Source: Prosapia bicincta (taxonomy: Eukaryota; Arthropoda; Insecta; Hemiptera; Cercopidae). From it: 64,000 nt of DNA. The notes under the pieces were generated by a model. That model worked only from the letters and a program-made list of their open reading frames with translations. It did no database searches and was not told the DNA's origin. Location of the stretch: NCBI GenBank assembly GCA_036971475.1, contig JBAIZL010000001.1:146723544-146787543 (forward strand), given 5' to 3'. A program made the position numbers and the translations under genes. This document shows positions 38,897-52,619 of this stretch, in pieces; the stretch's first letter is position 1; each line of letters starts with the position of its first letter.

Positions 38897-41800
38897 GTCA
38901 TTCGGGTTCGTGTAGCGTACATACACCTCTCTGGTTTGACTGTACATATTAGGTCCTTGAAGGGGATAGGCACCTCTCTGGATTAACTATATTAGGTTCG
39001 TGTAGCGGATAGATACGTCTCTGGTGTGACTGTGATTAGGTCCTTGGGGGTGGATAGGCACCTCTCTGGATTAACTTATTAGGTTCGTGTAGCGGATTGA
39101 TACGTCTCTGGTGTGACTGTGATTAGGTCCTTGAAGGGGATAGGCACCTCTCTGGATTAACTATATTAGGTTCGTGTAGCGGATAGATACGTCTCTGGTG
39201 TGACTGTGATTAGGTCCTTGGGGGTGGATAGGCACCTCTCTGGATTAACTTATTAGGTTCGTGTAGCGGATAGATACGTCTCTGGTGTGACTGTGATTAG
39301 GTCCTTGGGGTGGATAGGCACCTCTCTGGATTAACTTATTAGGTCCGTGTAGCGGATAGATACGTCTCTGGTGTGACTGTGATTAGGTCCTTGGGGTGGA
39401 TAGGCATCTCTCTTGATTAACTTATTAGGTCCGTGTAGCGGATAGATACGTCTCTGGTGTGACTGTGATTAGGTCCTTGGGGGTGGATAGACACCTCTCT
39501 GGATTAACTTATTAGGTTCGTGTAGCGGATAGATACGTCTCTGGTGTGACTGTGATTAGGTCCTTGGGGTGGATAGGCACCTCTCTGGATTAACTTATTA
39601 GGTCCGTGTAGCGGATAGATACGTCTCTGGTGTGACTGTGATTAGGTCCTTGGGGGTGGATAGGCACCTCTCTGGATTAACTATATTAGGTTCGTGTAGC
39701 GGATAGATACGTCTCTGGTGTGACTGTGATTAGGTCCTTGAAGGGGATAGGCACCTCTCTGGATTAACTTATTAGGTTCGTGTAGCGGATAGATACGTCT
39801 CTGGTGTGACTGTGATTAGGTCCTTGGAGTGGATAGGCATCTCTCTTGATTAACTTCTTATGTCCGTGTAGCGGATAGATACGTCTCTGGTGTGACTGTG
39901 ATTAGGTCCTTGAAGTGGATAGGCACCTATCTTGATTAACGTCTTAGGTTCGTCTAGCGTATAGACACGTCTCTGGTGTGACTGTGATTAGGTCCTTGAA
40001 GTGGATAGGCATCTCTCTTGATTAACTTCTTAGGTTCGTCTAGCGTATAGACACGTCTCTGGTGTGACTATGATTAGGTCCTTGGGGGTGGATAGGCACC
40101 TCTCTGGATTAACTATATTAGGTTCGTGTAGCGGATAGATACGTCTCTGGTGTGACTATGATTAGGTCTTTGGAGTGGATAGGCATCTCTCTTGATTAAC
40201 TTCTTATGTCCGTGTAGCGGATAGATACGTCTCTGGTGTGACTGTGATTAGGTCCTTGAAGTGGATAGGCACCTCTCTTGATTAACGTCTTAGGTTCGTC
40301 TAGCGTATAGACACGTCTCTGGTGTGACTGTGATTAGGTCCTTGAAGTGGATAGGCATCCCTCTTGATTAACTTCTTAGGTTCGTGTAGCGTATAGACAC
40401 GTCTCTGGTGTGACTGTGATTAGGTCCTTGAAGTGGATAGGCATCTCTCTTGATTAACTTCTTAGGTTCGTGTAGCGTATAGATACGTCTCTGGCGTGAC
40501 TGTGATTAGGTCCTTGAGGTAGATAGGCCTCTCTCTTGATTAACTTCTTAGGTTCGTGTAGCGTATAGATACGTCTCTGGTGTGACTGTGATTAGGTCCT
40601 TGAAGTGGATAGGCATCTCTCTTGATTAACTTCTTAGGTTCGTGTAGCGTATAGATACGTCTCTGGTGTGACTGTGATTAGGTTCTTGAAGTAGATAGGC
40701 CTCTCTCTTGATTAACTTCTTAGGTTCGTGTAGCGTATAGACACGTCTCTGGTGTGACTGTGATTAGGACCTTGAAGTGGATAGGCATCTCTCTTGATTA
40801 ACTTCTTAGGTTCGTGTAGCGTATAGATACGTCTCTGGTGTGACTGTGATTAGGTCCTTGAAGTAGATAGGCCTCTCTCTTGATTAACTTCTTAGGTTCG
40901 TGTAGCGTATAGATACGTCTCTGGTGTGACTGTGATTAGGTCCTTGAAGAAGATAGGCCTCTCTCTTGATTAACTTCTTAGGTTCGTGTAGCGTATAGAT
41001 ACGTCTCTGGTGTGACTGTGATTAGGTGTTTGGAGTGGATAGGCATCTCTCTTGATTAACTTCTTAGGTTCGTGTAACGTATAGATACGTCTCTGGTGTG
41101 ACTGTGATTAGGTCCTTGAAGTGGATAGGCATCTCTCTTGATTAACTTCTTAGGTTCGTGTAGCGTATAGATACGTCTCTGGTGTGACTGTGATTAGGTC
41201 CTTGAAGTAGATAGGCCTCTCTCTTGATTAACTTCTTAGGTTCTTGCAGCGGATAGATACGTCTCTGGTGTGACTGTGATTAGGTCTTTGGAGTGGATTG
41301 GCATCTCTCTTGATTAACTTCTTAGGTTCGTGTAGCGTATAGATACGTCTCTGGTGTGACTGTGATTAGGTCCTTGAAGTGGATAGGCACCTCTCTTGAT
41401 TAACTTCTTAGGTTCGTGTAGCGGATAGATACGTCTCTGGTGTGACTGTGATTAGGTCCTTGAAGTAGATAGGCCTCTCTCTTGATTAACTTCTTTGGTT
41501 CGTGTAGCGTATAGATACGTCTCTGGTGTGACTGTGATTAGGTCCTTGAAGTGGATAGGCACCTCTCTTGATTAACTTCTTAGGTTCGTGTAGCGTATAG
41601 ATACGTCTCTGGTGTGACTGTGATTAGGTCCTTGAAGTGGATAGGCACCTCTCTTGATTAACTTCTTAGGTTCGTGTAGCGGATAGATACGTCTCTGGTG
41701 TGACTGTGATTAGGTCCTTGAAGTAGATAGGCCTCTCTCTTGATTAACTTCTTAGGTTCGTGTAGCGTATAGATACGTCTCTGGTGTGACTGTGATTAGG

Positions 41801-44800
41801 TCCTTGAAGTGGATAGGCACCTCTCTTGATTAACTTCTTAGGTTCGTGTAGCGTATAGATACGTCTCTGGTGTGACTGTGATTAGGTCCTTGGGGGTGGA
41901 TAGGCACCTCTCTGGATTAACTTATTAGGTTCGTGTAGCGGATAGATACGTCTCTGGTGTGACTGTGATTAGGTCCTTGGGGTGGATAGGCACCTCTCTG
42001 GATTAACTTATTAGGTCCGTGTAGCGGATAGATACGTCTCTGGTGTGACTGTGATTAGGTCCTTGGGGGTGGATAGGCACCTCTCTGGATTAACTATATT
42101 AGGTTCGTGTAGCGGATAGATACGTCTCTGGTGTGACTGTGATTAGGTCCTTGAAGGGGATAGGCACCTCTCTGGATTAACTTATTAGGTTCGTGTAGCG
42201 GATAGATACGTCTCTGGTGTGACTGTGATTAGGTCCTTGAAGGGGATAGGCACCTCTCTGGATTAACTATATTAGGTTCGTGTAGCGGATAGATACGTCT
42301 CTGGTGTGACTGTGATTAGGTCCTTGGGGGTGGATAGGCACCTCTCTGGATTAACTATATTAGGTTCGTGTAGCGGATAGATACGTCTCTGGTGTGACTG
42401 TGATTAGGTCCTTGGAGTGGATAGGCATCTCTCTTGATTAACTTCTTATGTCCGTGTAGCGGATAGATACGTCTCTGGTGTGACTGTGATTAGGTCCTTG
42501 AAGTGGATAGGCACCTATCTTGATTAACGTCTTAGGTTCGTCTAGCGTATAGACACGTCTCTGGTGTGACTGTGATTAGGTCCTTGAAGTGGATAGGCAT
42601 CTCTCTTGATTAACTTCTTAGGTTCGTCTAGCGTATAGACACGTCTCTGGTGTGACTATGATTAGGTCCTTGGGGGTGGATAGGCACCTCTCTGGATTAA
42701 CTATATTAGGTTCGTGTAGCGGATAGATACGTCTCTGGTGTGACTATGATTAGGTCCTTGGAGTGGATAGGCATCTCTCTTGATTAACTTCTTATGTCCG
42801 TGTAGCGGATAGATACGTCTCTGGTGTGACTGTGATTAGGTCCTTGAAGTGGATAGGCACCTCTCTTGATTAACGTCTTAGGTTCGTCTAGCGTATAGAC
42901 ACGTCTCTGGTGTGACTGTGATTAGGTCCTTGAAGTGGATAGGCATCTCTCTTGATTAACTTCTTAGGTTCGTGTAGCGTATAGACACGTCTCTGGTGTG
43001 ACTGTGATTAGGTCCTTGAAGTGGATAGGCATCTCTCTTGATTAACTTCTTAGGTTCGTGTAGCGTATAGATACGTCTCTGGCGTGACTGTGATTAGATC
43101 CTTGAAGTAGATAGGCCTCTCTCTTGATTAACTTCTTAGGTTCGTGTAGCGTATAGATACGTCTCTGGTGTGACTGTGATTAGGTCCTTGAAGTGGATAG
43201 GCATCTCTCTTGATTAACTTCTTAGGTTCGTGTAGCGTATAGATACGTCTCTGGTGTGACTGTGATTAGGTTCTTGAAGTAGATAGGCCTCTCTCTTGAT
43301 TAACTTCTTAGGTTCGTGTAGCGTATAGACACGTCTCTGGTGTGACTGTGATTAGGACCTTGAAGTGGATAGGCATCTCTCTTGATTAACTTCTTAGGTT
43401 CGTGTAGCGTATAGATACGTCTCTGGTGTGACTGTGATTAGGTCCTTGAAGTAGATAGGCCTCTCTCTTGATTAACTTCTTAGGTTCGTGTAGAGTATAA
43501 ATACGTCTCTGGTGTGACTGTGATTAGGTCCTTGAAGTAGATAGGCCTCTCTCTTGATTAACTTCTTAGGTTCGTGTAGCGTATAGATACGTCTCTGGTG
43601 TGACTGTGATTAGGTCCTTGAAGTAGATAGGCCTCTCTCTTGATTAACTTCTTAGGTTCGTGTAGCGGATAGATACGTCTCTGGTGTGACTGTGATTAGG
43701 TCTTTGGAGTGGATAGGCATCTCTCTTGATTAACTTCTTAGGTTCGTGTAACGTATAGATACGTCTCTGGTGTGACTGTGATTAGGTCCTTGAAGTGGAT
43801 AGGCATCTCTCTTGATTAACTTCTTAGGTTCGTGTAGCGTATAGATACGTCTCTGGTGTGACTGTGATTAGGTCCTTGAAGTAGATAGGCCTCTCTCTTG
43901 ATTAACTTCTTAGGTTCTTGTAGCGGATAGATACGTCTCTGGTGTGACTGTGATTAGGTCTTTGGAGTGGATAGGCATCTCTCTTGATTAACTTCTTAGG
44001 TTCGTGTAGCGTATAGATACGTCTCTGGTGTGACTGTGATTAGGTCCTTGAAGTGGATAGGCACCTCTCTTGATTAACTTCTTAGGTTCGTGTAGCGGAT
44101 AGATACGTCTCTGGTGTGACTGTGATTAGGTCCTTGAAGTAGATAGGCCTCTCTCTTGATTAACTTCTTTGGTTCGTGTAGCGTATAGATACGTCTCTGG
44201 TGTGACTGTGATTAGGTCCTTGAAGTGGATAGGCCTCTCTCTTGATTAACTTCTTAGGTTCGTGTAGCGGATAGATACGTCTCTGGTGTGACTGTGATTA
44301 GGTCCTTGAAGTGGATAGGCACCTCTCTTGATTAACTTCTTAGGTTCGTGTAGCGTATAGATACGTCTCTGGTGTGACTGTGATTAGGTCCTTGAAGTGG
44401 ATAGGCCTCTCTCTTGATTAACTTCTTATGTCCGTGTAGCGGATAGATACGTCTCTGGTGTGACTGTGATTAGGTCTTTGGAGTGGATAGGCACCTCGCT
44501 GGATTAACTTATTAGGTTCGTGTAGCGGATAGATACGTCTCTGGTGTGACTGTGATTAGGTCCTTGGGGTGGATAGGCACCTCTCTGGATTAACTTATTA
44601 GGTTCGTGTAGCGGATAGATACGTCTCTGGTGTGACTGTGATTAGGTCCTTGGGGTGGATAGGCACCTCTCTGGATTAACTTATTAGGTTCGTGTAGCGG
44701 ATAGATACGTCTCTGGTGTGACTGTGATTAGGTCCTTGGGGGTGGATAGGCACCTCTCTGGATTAACTTCTTATGTCCGTGTAGTGGATAGATACGTCTC

Positions 44801-45999
44801 TGGTGTGACAGTGATTAGGTCTTTGGAGTGGATAGGCACCTCTCTTGATTAACTTCTTAGGTTCGTGTAGCGGATAGATACGTCTCTGGTGTGACTGTGA
44901 TTAGGTCCTTGAAGTAGATAGGCCTCTCTCTTGATTAACTTCTTAGGTTCGTGTAGCGTATAGATACGTCTCTGGTGTGACTGTGATTAGATCCCTGAAG
45001 TGGATAGGCACCTCTCTTGATTAACTTCTTAGGTTCGTGTAGCGTATAGATACGTCTCTGGTGTGACTGTGATTAGGTCCTTGAAGTGGATAGGCCTCTC
45101 TCTTGATTTACTTCTTAGTTTCGTGTAGCGGATAGATACGTCTCTGGTGTGACTGTGATTAGGTCCTTGAAGTGGATAGGCACCTCTCTTGATTAACTTC
45201 TTATGTCCGTGTAGCGGATAGATACGTCTCTGGTGTGACTGTGATTAGGTCTTTGGAGTGGATAGGCACCTCGCTGGATTAACTTATTAGGTTCGTGTAG
45301 CGGATAGATACGTCTCTGGTGTGACTGTGATTAGGTCTTTGGAGTGGATAGGCACCTCGCTGGATTAACTTATTAGGTTCGTGTAGCGGATAGATACGTC
45401 TCTGGTGTGACTGTGATTAGGTCCTTGGGGTGGATAGGCACCTCTCTGGATTAACTTATTAGGTTCGTGTAGCGGATAGATACGTCTCTGGTGTGACTGT
45501 GATTAGGTCCTTGGGGGTGGATAGGCACCTCTCTGGATTAACTTATTAGGTCCGTGTAGCGGATAGATACGTCTCTGGTGTGACTGTGATTAGGTCTTTG
45601 GAGTGGATAGGCACCTCGCTGGATTAACTTATTAGGTTCGTGTAGCGGATAGATACGTCTCTGGTGTGACTGTGATTAGGTCCTTGGGGGTGGATAGGCA
45701 CCTCTCTGGATTAACTTATTAGGTTCGTGTAGCGGATAGATACGTCTCTGGTGTGACTGTGATTAGGTCCTTGGGAGTGGATAGGCACCTCGCTGGATTA
45801 ACTTCTTAGGTTCGTGTAGCGGATAGATACGTCTCTGGTGTGACTGTGATTAGGTCTTTGGAGTGGATAGGCACCTCGCTGGATTAACTTATTAGGTTCG
45901 TGTAGCGTATAGATACGTCTCTGGTGTGACTGTGATTAGGTCCTTGGGGGTGGATAGGCACCTCTCTGGATTAACTATTATTTTTGTGTAGCGGATAGA
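38897..45999 (+). repeat. 86-bp minisatellite, about 80 units
   Basis: Units of 84-88 bp (commonest 86) run from about 38897 to 45999. Each unit is an old dimer: a half beginning TTAGGTCCTTG with GGATAGGCACCTCTCT, and a half beginning TTAGGTTCGTGTAGCGGATA with GATACGTCTCTGG; the two halves align over most of 43 bp. Unit variants (GGGGTGG, GAAGTGG, GAAGTAG after CCTTG) form blocks. At least 1.7 kb is duplicated inside the array (about 39.8-41.5 and 42.4-44.2 kb). Unrelated in sequence to the 85/86-bp array at 10.8 kb. Confidence 0.97.
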
Positions 46000-48900
46000 T
46001 AATTTCTCGTTGTATTTTGTCTGTGTTGCAGTTAGATAGTTAGATACCATTTTGGTTGGATCGAATTAGATTCGACTAGCAGATGGAGAGCTAACTCGAT
46101 TAGCTGTATTAGGTGCATGTAGGGAATAGACTCCTTTCTGTTTTTTTTTTGTTTTGTTTGATTTGTTGGCTGTGCATGATAATAATATTCTAAAACAAAC
46201 AATCTATAGTTACCATATTGCGTTTACGATTAGTCTAGGCTCATATTAAGTATTCCTGATGATTAGACAATTCCTTTAAAAATATTTCGTACATTCAGTA
46301 TTCTAGTAGCTCTTTGTAGTCAAATAACAAGAACAAACCATAACAGGCCCCTGAGGCTCGCGACATCATACAACGGGTTTTATACTATTTTAATACATGA
46401 AAGAGGGAGAATGAAATTAATCTTACATGCCTTATGAGCTTTCTGTGCTCTAATCAACATCGCTATCCTGGAGAGAGATTGTGATAAAATATAAATGTTC
46501 AAAAAACCAAATTTAAAAGTAGAGAAATAATTGTAATATTTTAGACTGACTTTAACAAATATTTGGCAAAAGCCTTTGTAATATTGAAAAAGGTTAGTGT
46601 TTTAGTATTACATTCTCTAGTTTACGCATGTGAGGTATACATTTATCAAAAGTTTAAATTCACGTACTCTACCTTTGTCTTCTTTACAGACCTATTTGAG
46701 AATATTCATTAAAACAGCACTAGCTCCCACATTAGGGTGACATCCCCTTCTGTTTGTAACCCTCTAATTATTATTAACCACCGTCTGTTATCTGAAACCG
46801 AGTAAAAGCTTTAGTCTGGCGTTGGTGCTGCTAATGTCTTCCTTAATTCATAACTCTGTTTAAACGTTCTTCTCTTTTCTTTTCTGTTGGTTTTGTTTAA
46901 AACTGCTTAACATACATTCTCGCATATGGCTGTGCCATACGTCTCATTGTTTTCTTTTCACACTCACAAACTCACATATGTACATGAACTAAGCAAGCAA
47001 TCCCGTTTGCCTACATGTCAATAATACATTTTTTTGTATAGAGGGAAAGAAATGTTTGGTAGGAACATTATACTTAGAGGAATCCCCCTACCTGATATAA
47101 TACTATGTTTTTGAGTCAAGTAAAAACTGCAGAAAATGTTTAAATTGTCAAACGTTTTTCAATGAACAACGAGATTAAAATGTTTTTTTTTTAAATGAAA
47201 AGCAGGAAATAAAGTATGGCCGTATACAAACTTGATTTTGCATGCAGTCCTCCAAATCCTATTTAGAAAGCTAAAATTTCATTATTTTTAGTTGCTGGCT
47301 AAAATTACTTCTAATTAAAAAGAATAAAGGTTTTAAATATATTTTTTAATGTTTTTATAATACATCAATATGAAATGGATCTAATTATAATTTGTTAAAA
47401 TTAATAATGTAAACTAGAGCATATATTTTTAACAATCATTATTAATTGTATTATTTTCCAAATATAATTCAATAATTACTATTTGAAAACTTAATGGACT
47501 CGTTATTTTTCATTGTTTATGAAGGACTGCGTTTTTGCAACAGTTATTAAATTGTCTTAGTAGAATTTTGAAATAATTTGAAATATATGACATTGAAAGT
47601 CATTATTTGTCTAATATATTTTGGATTACATATTTTATAAATCTTTGTTATTTTTGATCCATTTATTAAAAAAAAAGATAAAATATGCTTCTGTGGGTGA
47701 TAAATGTTTCCGTCCTGTTTTTTTTCAGGTAAAGGACTTTTAAAAATGCAATGAATTATATATCCATCACCAAAGAGTTGGGATGTGTTTTTCATATTCC
47801 TTCCTAATACAATTTATAGTCTTTTATCCTTCTTGAAATACAGTGAAACAGGTAGTCACTTCTATGGCCCCAATAGAACAGATATAATTTAGCTTCACGT
47901 AATATCACGACCTCTACCTGACGGTTTTATAATCCTACCTTAATCCTATTCACAATCTTTTGTAGGATTGTTGTCTGATTGGATAAAACCTTTAACATTT
48001 AAACAGCATATTGTGGTTTATAAATATAAATACAAAAAATACATAAGAGATATTTACAAAATTATAATAAATTGTATAATAGTATAATTTAAATACGGGA
48101 TGTTAATCTATTTATTAGACTGTATTGAACAACACAATGAATTATGAAATAAATAAATAACCTCAGGGTAAAATTAAAAGGTTAAATAACAAACTCATAT
48201 TTGAGATGGTGTATTTATAAACATATTTTTTGAGTTATTAAAGAAATACGGATATAATCGGTAGATGTGAATGACAAAAATGTTTCCAATCTTCTGAAAA
48301 CCGGTAGTACAAGTGTAGATGAGTATAGCAATTATTCTGATAAGGCGGAACTAATAGACACATTGTGGATTTGTGTCTTCAAGCACAATAGATGTAGAAG
48401 GAATTAGTAACAATCGACCTGTGAAATTTCATATCACAATATAACAATCGTGAACCTTTGTGTAGGGATTTTTTTATAACAACAACGGTTGTCAGAAGTT
48501 GAAGAAGTAAGGGTGAGAAACACAATTACAGCCTGTTATTACAAGAGGGTGTGTTACTTCTCTTTACTTCCGACAGATCCCGCATTATCGCTGCAACAGG
48601 TGTTCAAGATTGTCCTTTCCACTTCCTTATTATTTTTTATCTCTAATAACTTGAACTAGTGTCTATAAAACCAGTTCTAAAAGAGTATTATGAGCAGAAT
48701 GTTACATATCGAGATTATAGTTAATCTAGGACACGGATTGAAAAATATCAGGCATTCAAGCTATAAGTTTAGTTTTACTCTCTGTGTTTAAATATTACAC
48801 AGTTTATCACTGGAGTATTGTTAACTATCAGATGGATTTTTACGTGTCTTTTTTTTATTTTAACGTATTTTAAATATAAAAAAAACATAAAATTTTTATT

Positions 48901-49639
48901 TCTGTAATTGTCTCTAAAAGGCCAACGAGAATTACCGGTGACAAAAATAAAAGAGTAAATAGATTTATCAATTTTATAACATCAAATTCAAGTTTTCGAT
49001 TAGCTTCCAAAATTTTAGTATAGTAGCTACTGAGAGGGTATATTTGCCGATATAAAATATGAAGTAAGCCAGATTAGTTGATGAAAAACATTAACTAGCT
49101 TAAATTATTAGTATTTTTAATAATAAACGAGCACCTCTTCCAAGCTCGTCGTGACAATTCATATTGTTAAAATTTTCCATCACATAACGTGGTTTGTTAA
49201 ATTGTTTTTATATTAAAAATACACAATTATAATTGTTTTGCTGGATGAATATTTTGAGAGGAGATCGAGAACAAATTATTTTATATCGCTACCCTAATTA
49301 GAAAATCTCGTAACTACACAATTCTGTGAAAATAGTTTTTCGGTTCTAACCTCTTGAGTAAAGTATTATCTACATAATGAGAATACCTATGAACTAGAAA
49401 ACTTAATTTTTCCTGTATTGATGAATTAACAAACCTCTTAAAATCCATACTATACATTATCAAGTTGGTAGAACTTGTAATTCCCAGCTGTAACATTGTT
49501 GTTTAAACTGAATGGGAACAAACATTTTTTTCATGTTGGTTAAGTGCTATTTATGAGTAGTGGAACCTAGCTGGCATTAGGAAAAGGTGTTTGTACGTTT
49601 CATAGGGAGGACTGGAGAAAAAAGATAAATGTAGCTCTA
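46000..49639. other. unannotated AT-rich sequence
   Basis: No gene supported. An 82-codon minus frame at 47547-47795 has no recognised motif. Confidence 0.4.
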
Positions 49640-50250
49640 TTGTCACAATGTAAATTTTCGCATGTGTTTCATGATCACAATCCTTCTATTCATCAGCCAG
49701 AAAAGGATGTCTGTGATATTTGTGAGTGATTTAAGGATGGAAATGTAAGCAACAAACAGTATGAAAGGCATATTTTGAAGAAGGATGAAGCGAGGGTGCA
49801 AAAAGACTTGGACAAAACAAACCTGGAGTCAGACCATGACTCCCTCCTAGATCTACTCTGTCTTGTCTGTACTATAAAATGAAGTTATCGGTGCACAATG
49901 TTGCTATATATAATGTCAATACAAAGGAAGGGTTCTGTTTCATCTGCAGTAAGACACAGAGGGTTTTTTTTAACTTCAAATGAATTTGCAACTATCATTT
50001 CAGACGTCATTTTATCCCAAAAAAATTACCCCAAAGAAAGGACAAAAATATAACACCAACAGCATTTCACAATTTACCAAATCTTTACTCCAAAACAATA
50101 CCTATCTAAAACAGGAAGTATGATGATTTACAAGCCTTAAAATCTATTTTGGAACCAGATTTTCATTAATTTTTAAAATGCAATTCCTCATGACTATAGG
50201 ATTTTACAAGTTGTTAAGAAATTTGAGAAAGTTGGAGAAAATATCAATTC
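49640..50250 (+). pseudogene. decayed ORF of a transposon-associated arthropod family (probable)
   Basis: Broken frames read FHDHNPSIHQPEKDVCDIC, a charged segment (NKQYERHILKKDEARVQKDL), then MKLSVHNVAIYNVNTKEGFC and, after frameshifts, LQALKSILEPDF. The order (Cys-x2-Cys, charged segment, conserved KLSVHN-type block with Gly-Phe) recalls multi-copy arthropod proteins of unknown function that are thought to be transposon-derived; I recall this pattern but cannot search it. Several stops (for example TGA after DICE) show it is dead. AATAAA occurs at 50525. Confidence 0.45.
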
Positions 50251-51146
50251 TTTGTTTTAGCGTATATAATAACATTTCTGTGTTTAATTTTAGTTGGTAT
50301 GTTTTTGTTTAACTTGAACTTTATCATAATTTGTGTACATTATACTTTATGTTTTGTTAAAATCTCTTCTATTTAAAATGTATTTTATATTTATAATAGA
50401 AAAATGTTAAAGTTACTCTTACTTACATTTTTTGGATTAAATTGTACTTTTATGTAATAATTTTTGACATTATGCATAATTTTATATTTTAATTTAATGT
50501 GTATAAACTGTGTGTTTTTTTAAAATAAAGGCTGTTAAATGTAAATGGCTTACATTCTTAACTTTCAATGAAGAAATGAATCTAATTCAATGAAATTACA
50601 ATCTAAGAAAACCACGTATCTCCAACATAAACTGTGTGCAAAACTCTTAACTCAGTAATAAAAGTGGAGAGTAAAAAAAATTAACAGTTCCATACGTTGA
50701 TAAAAATTAACAAATATATAACTATTATATATAAGAGCCATTGTTGATAGAAATCTATTTTTACAATGTATTTACTGTCTCCTGTAAAATTTACTGTTTT
50801 GTAGTTACAAGGTTTGTTAATTAGGGTAACAATACGTAGTTGCAACATTAGACCCTTCTTCTATAAAAAAGTTTGTATTTAGGATATGAGAAACCTTTCT
50901 ATAAAGTAGAAACATAACATGAAGTCATGTTATAGAACGTTGATGGGAAGGATTGATAAAAATTTAGGCTAGGAGTTCAAATGTTAATGGCAAAACCATT
51001 CAATATATATTCAGCCCTTTACAATTAAAAACTTTTATTGCTTGTCAAAATAGTTCGGTCGTTTCCTAAACTATCTCTCTAACTTACTAATTGCTATTGC
51101 AATTATATTGAAGGTGATTGTGGTTTGGGGTTGCGATTGCTCAAGG
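50251..51146. other. unannotated AT-rich sequence
   Basis: No gene supported. Confidence 0.4.
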
Positions 51147-51154
51147 GTTGTAAC
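51147..51154 (+). repeat. 8-bp target site duplication, left
   Basis: GTTGTAAC here and at 51961-51968 directly flanks the inverted-repeat element. The sequence fits the nTnnnnAn preference of hAT transposases. Confidence 0.85.
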
Positions 51155-51439
51155 TAGGGATGGGCCGATTCCTAAAATTTTCGATTCCGATTCCGATTCC
51201 GATTCTAAAATTTTCCTTTCGATTCTCGATTCTTTAGTCGATTCTCGATTCTCGATTCTTTCAAGTTATATTAGCTTACACGCTAAGTTCTCTAATCATT
51301 AATTTAGTTAACATCTTGGTCATATGGCAAAACCTTTTAAAAGTTCTGTTTTAATGTAATAGGCTACACAAAACCTTCAACAATGAGAGTGATATCTGTC
51401 TATAATAAAATTTATTAAGGTAAAGTTTCGGAGGAATAA

Positions 51440-51522
51440 TACAGTGTATCTGTTATCCGTCTATTCGCTCAACTGTCATGGACACGGTTTCGACAGTGAC
51501 GGTTAATCGAGTTTTTACTGTA
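51440..51522. mobile_element. possible nested pogo-like MITE
   Basis: TACAGT at the left and ACTGTA at the right enclose 71 bp, with TTATCCGTC and the inverse of TTAACCGTC just inside. TA target duplications with CAGT ends and CCG-rich subterminal motifs are pogo-like. The inverted match is short, so this is tentative. Confidence 0.3.
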
Positions 51523-51549
51523 CTTTTTTGTGTTTTGTTCTGACATTTA

Positions 51550-51552
<3 letters not shown>

Positions 51553-51616
<64 letters not shown>
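51553..51616 (+). repeat. (GA)n microsatellite inside the hAT element
   Basis: About 31 GA repeats. Confidence 0.97.
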
Positions 51617-51619
<3 letters not shown>

Positions 51620-51960
51620 AAGACGAGCGATGTCAAACGACCAGAAATGGTTACGATCTTGATTGCTGTTGCTTCATAAATAATAATATTTTCGTTTACT
51701 TTAATCATTTAATTCATTCAAATCAACTAATACATAAATAAGGCATAGTTGGTAATTAATTATTTTTCCACACAAATATAATAAATTTTAGTAATAAATT
51801 TTGTTTGGTAATAAATTACTCCACACGCATATTTTAATAGTTAACAAAATGGGAATCGGAATCGACACTTTTATGATGAAGAATCGAGTATCGACGATTC
51901 CTCGATACCACCTAGAATCGACGATTCCTGGAATCGAGAATCGGAATCGGCCCATCCCTA

Positions 51961-51968
51961 GTTGTAAC
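51961..51968 (+). repeat. 8-bp target site duplication, right
   Basis: GTTGTAAC, identical to 51147-51154. Confidence 0.85.
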
Positions 51969-52619
51969 AAAGAGGGCAAGAGCAGGTTGGTATTAATCAA
52001 ACATAATGTACAACCATCCGCCACCCTTGGATTCGTTTCATTTCGTTATTCTCTCTCATTTCTAATGATTCCAAGAAGGGGGGTTTTTTTAGCATCTTGG
52101 TTGTAATTAGAGGAATGAAATTAAGTTGAATTAAAAACCGAAATAAGAACAAAATAAATTAACTTTATACGGTCCGCAACATGTTACAAATGCTTTGTAA
52201 CAAATCATAATGTCTATACATTTTCCTTACTACTTTAAAACAATTTGGGCGGAATAGAATCTACAATTTTAGTTTTATAAAAGTCAGTACATGTATATAA
52301 CCAAATTTACCGTCGAATATTTTACTTGATTTATTTAATCGTTTACCGTCCAGATCGATAACTAATGTGAAAAATGTATTGTTATGAGAATAGAGAGGCC
52401 TAAAGCTACACGAGGAGCAAAATAGTCGATTGGTTGATTGGTACACGAGGAACTACAATATAATAACTTCAGAAGCAAAGCTCAAAACCAAATTAGTATC
52501 ACAATATCACTGCCCAGTGCGGCAAAGCAGATCTGTTACATTTCATTCTGATATTAGGCGCTTCCTTCATCGTTTGTAACATCCTTTAATATATATTATT
52601 TTACAAGAGGACATATAGT
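51969..52619. other. unannotated sequence
   Basis: No gene supported. Confidence 0.4.

Larger units (their letters stand above)
51155..51960. mobile_element. hAT-type non-autonomous DNA transposon (806 bp)
   Basis: Perfect 18-bp terminal inverted repeats, TAGGGATGGGCCGATTCC, with an 8-bp direct duplication outside, identify an hAT-superfamily insertion. Many GATTC/GATTCC copies lie just inside both ends, like the subterminal transposase-binding repeats of hAT elements. No transposase is encoded: the frames inside (51108-51302 plus; 51801-52106 plus; 51788-52024 minus) are GATTC-repeat shadows. Inside are a (GA)n run and a smaller inverted-end insertion. It depends on an autonomous partner. 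Confidence 0.88.

Noticed and set aside
51108..52106. ORFs overlapping the hAT element ends
   Set aside because: They translate the GATTC subterminal repeats (runs of Asp-Ser) and cross the element boundaries.
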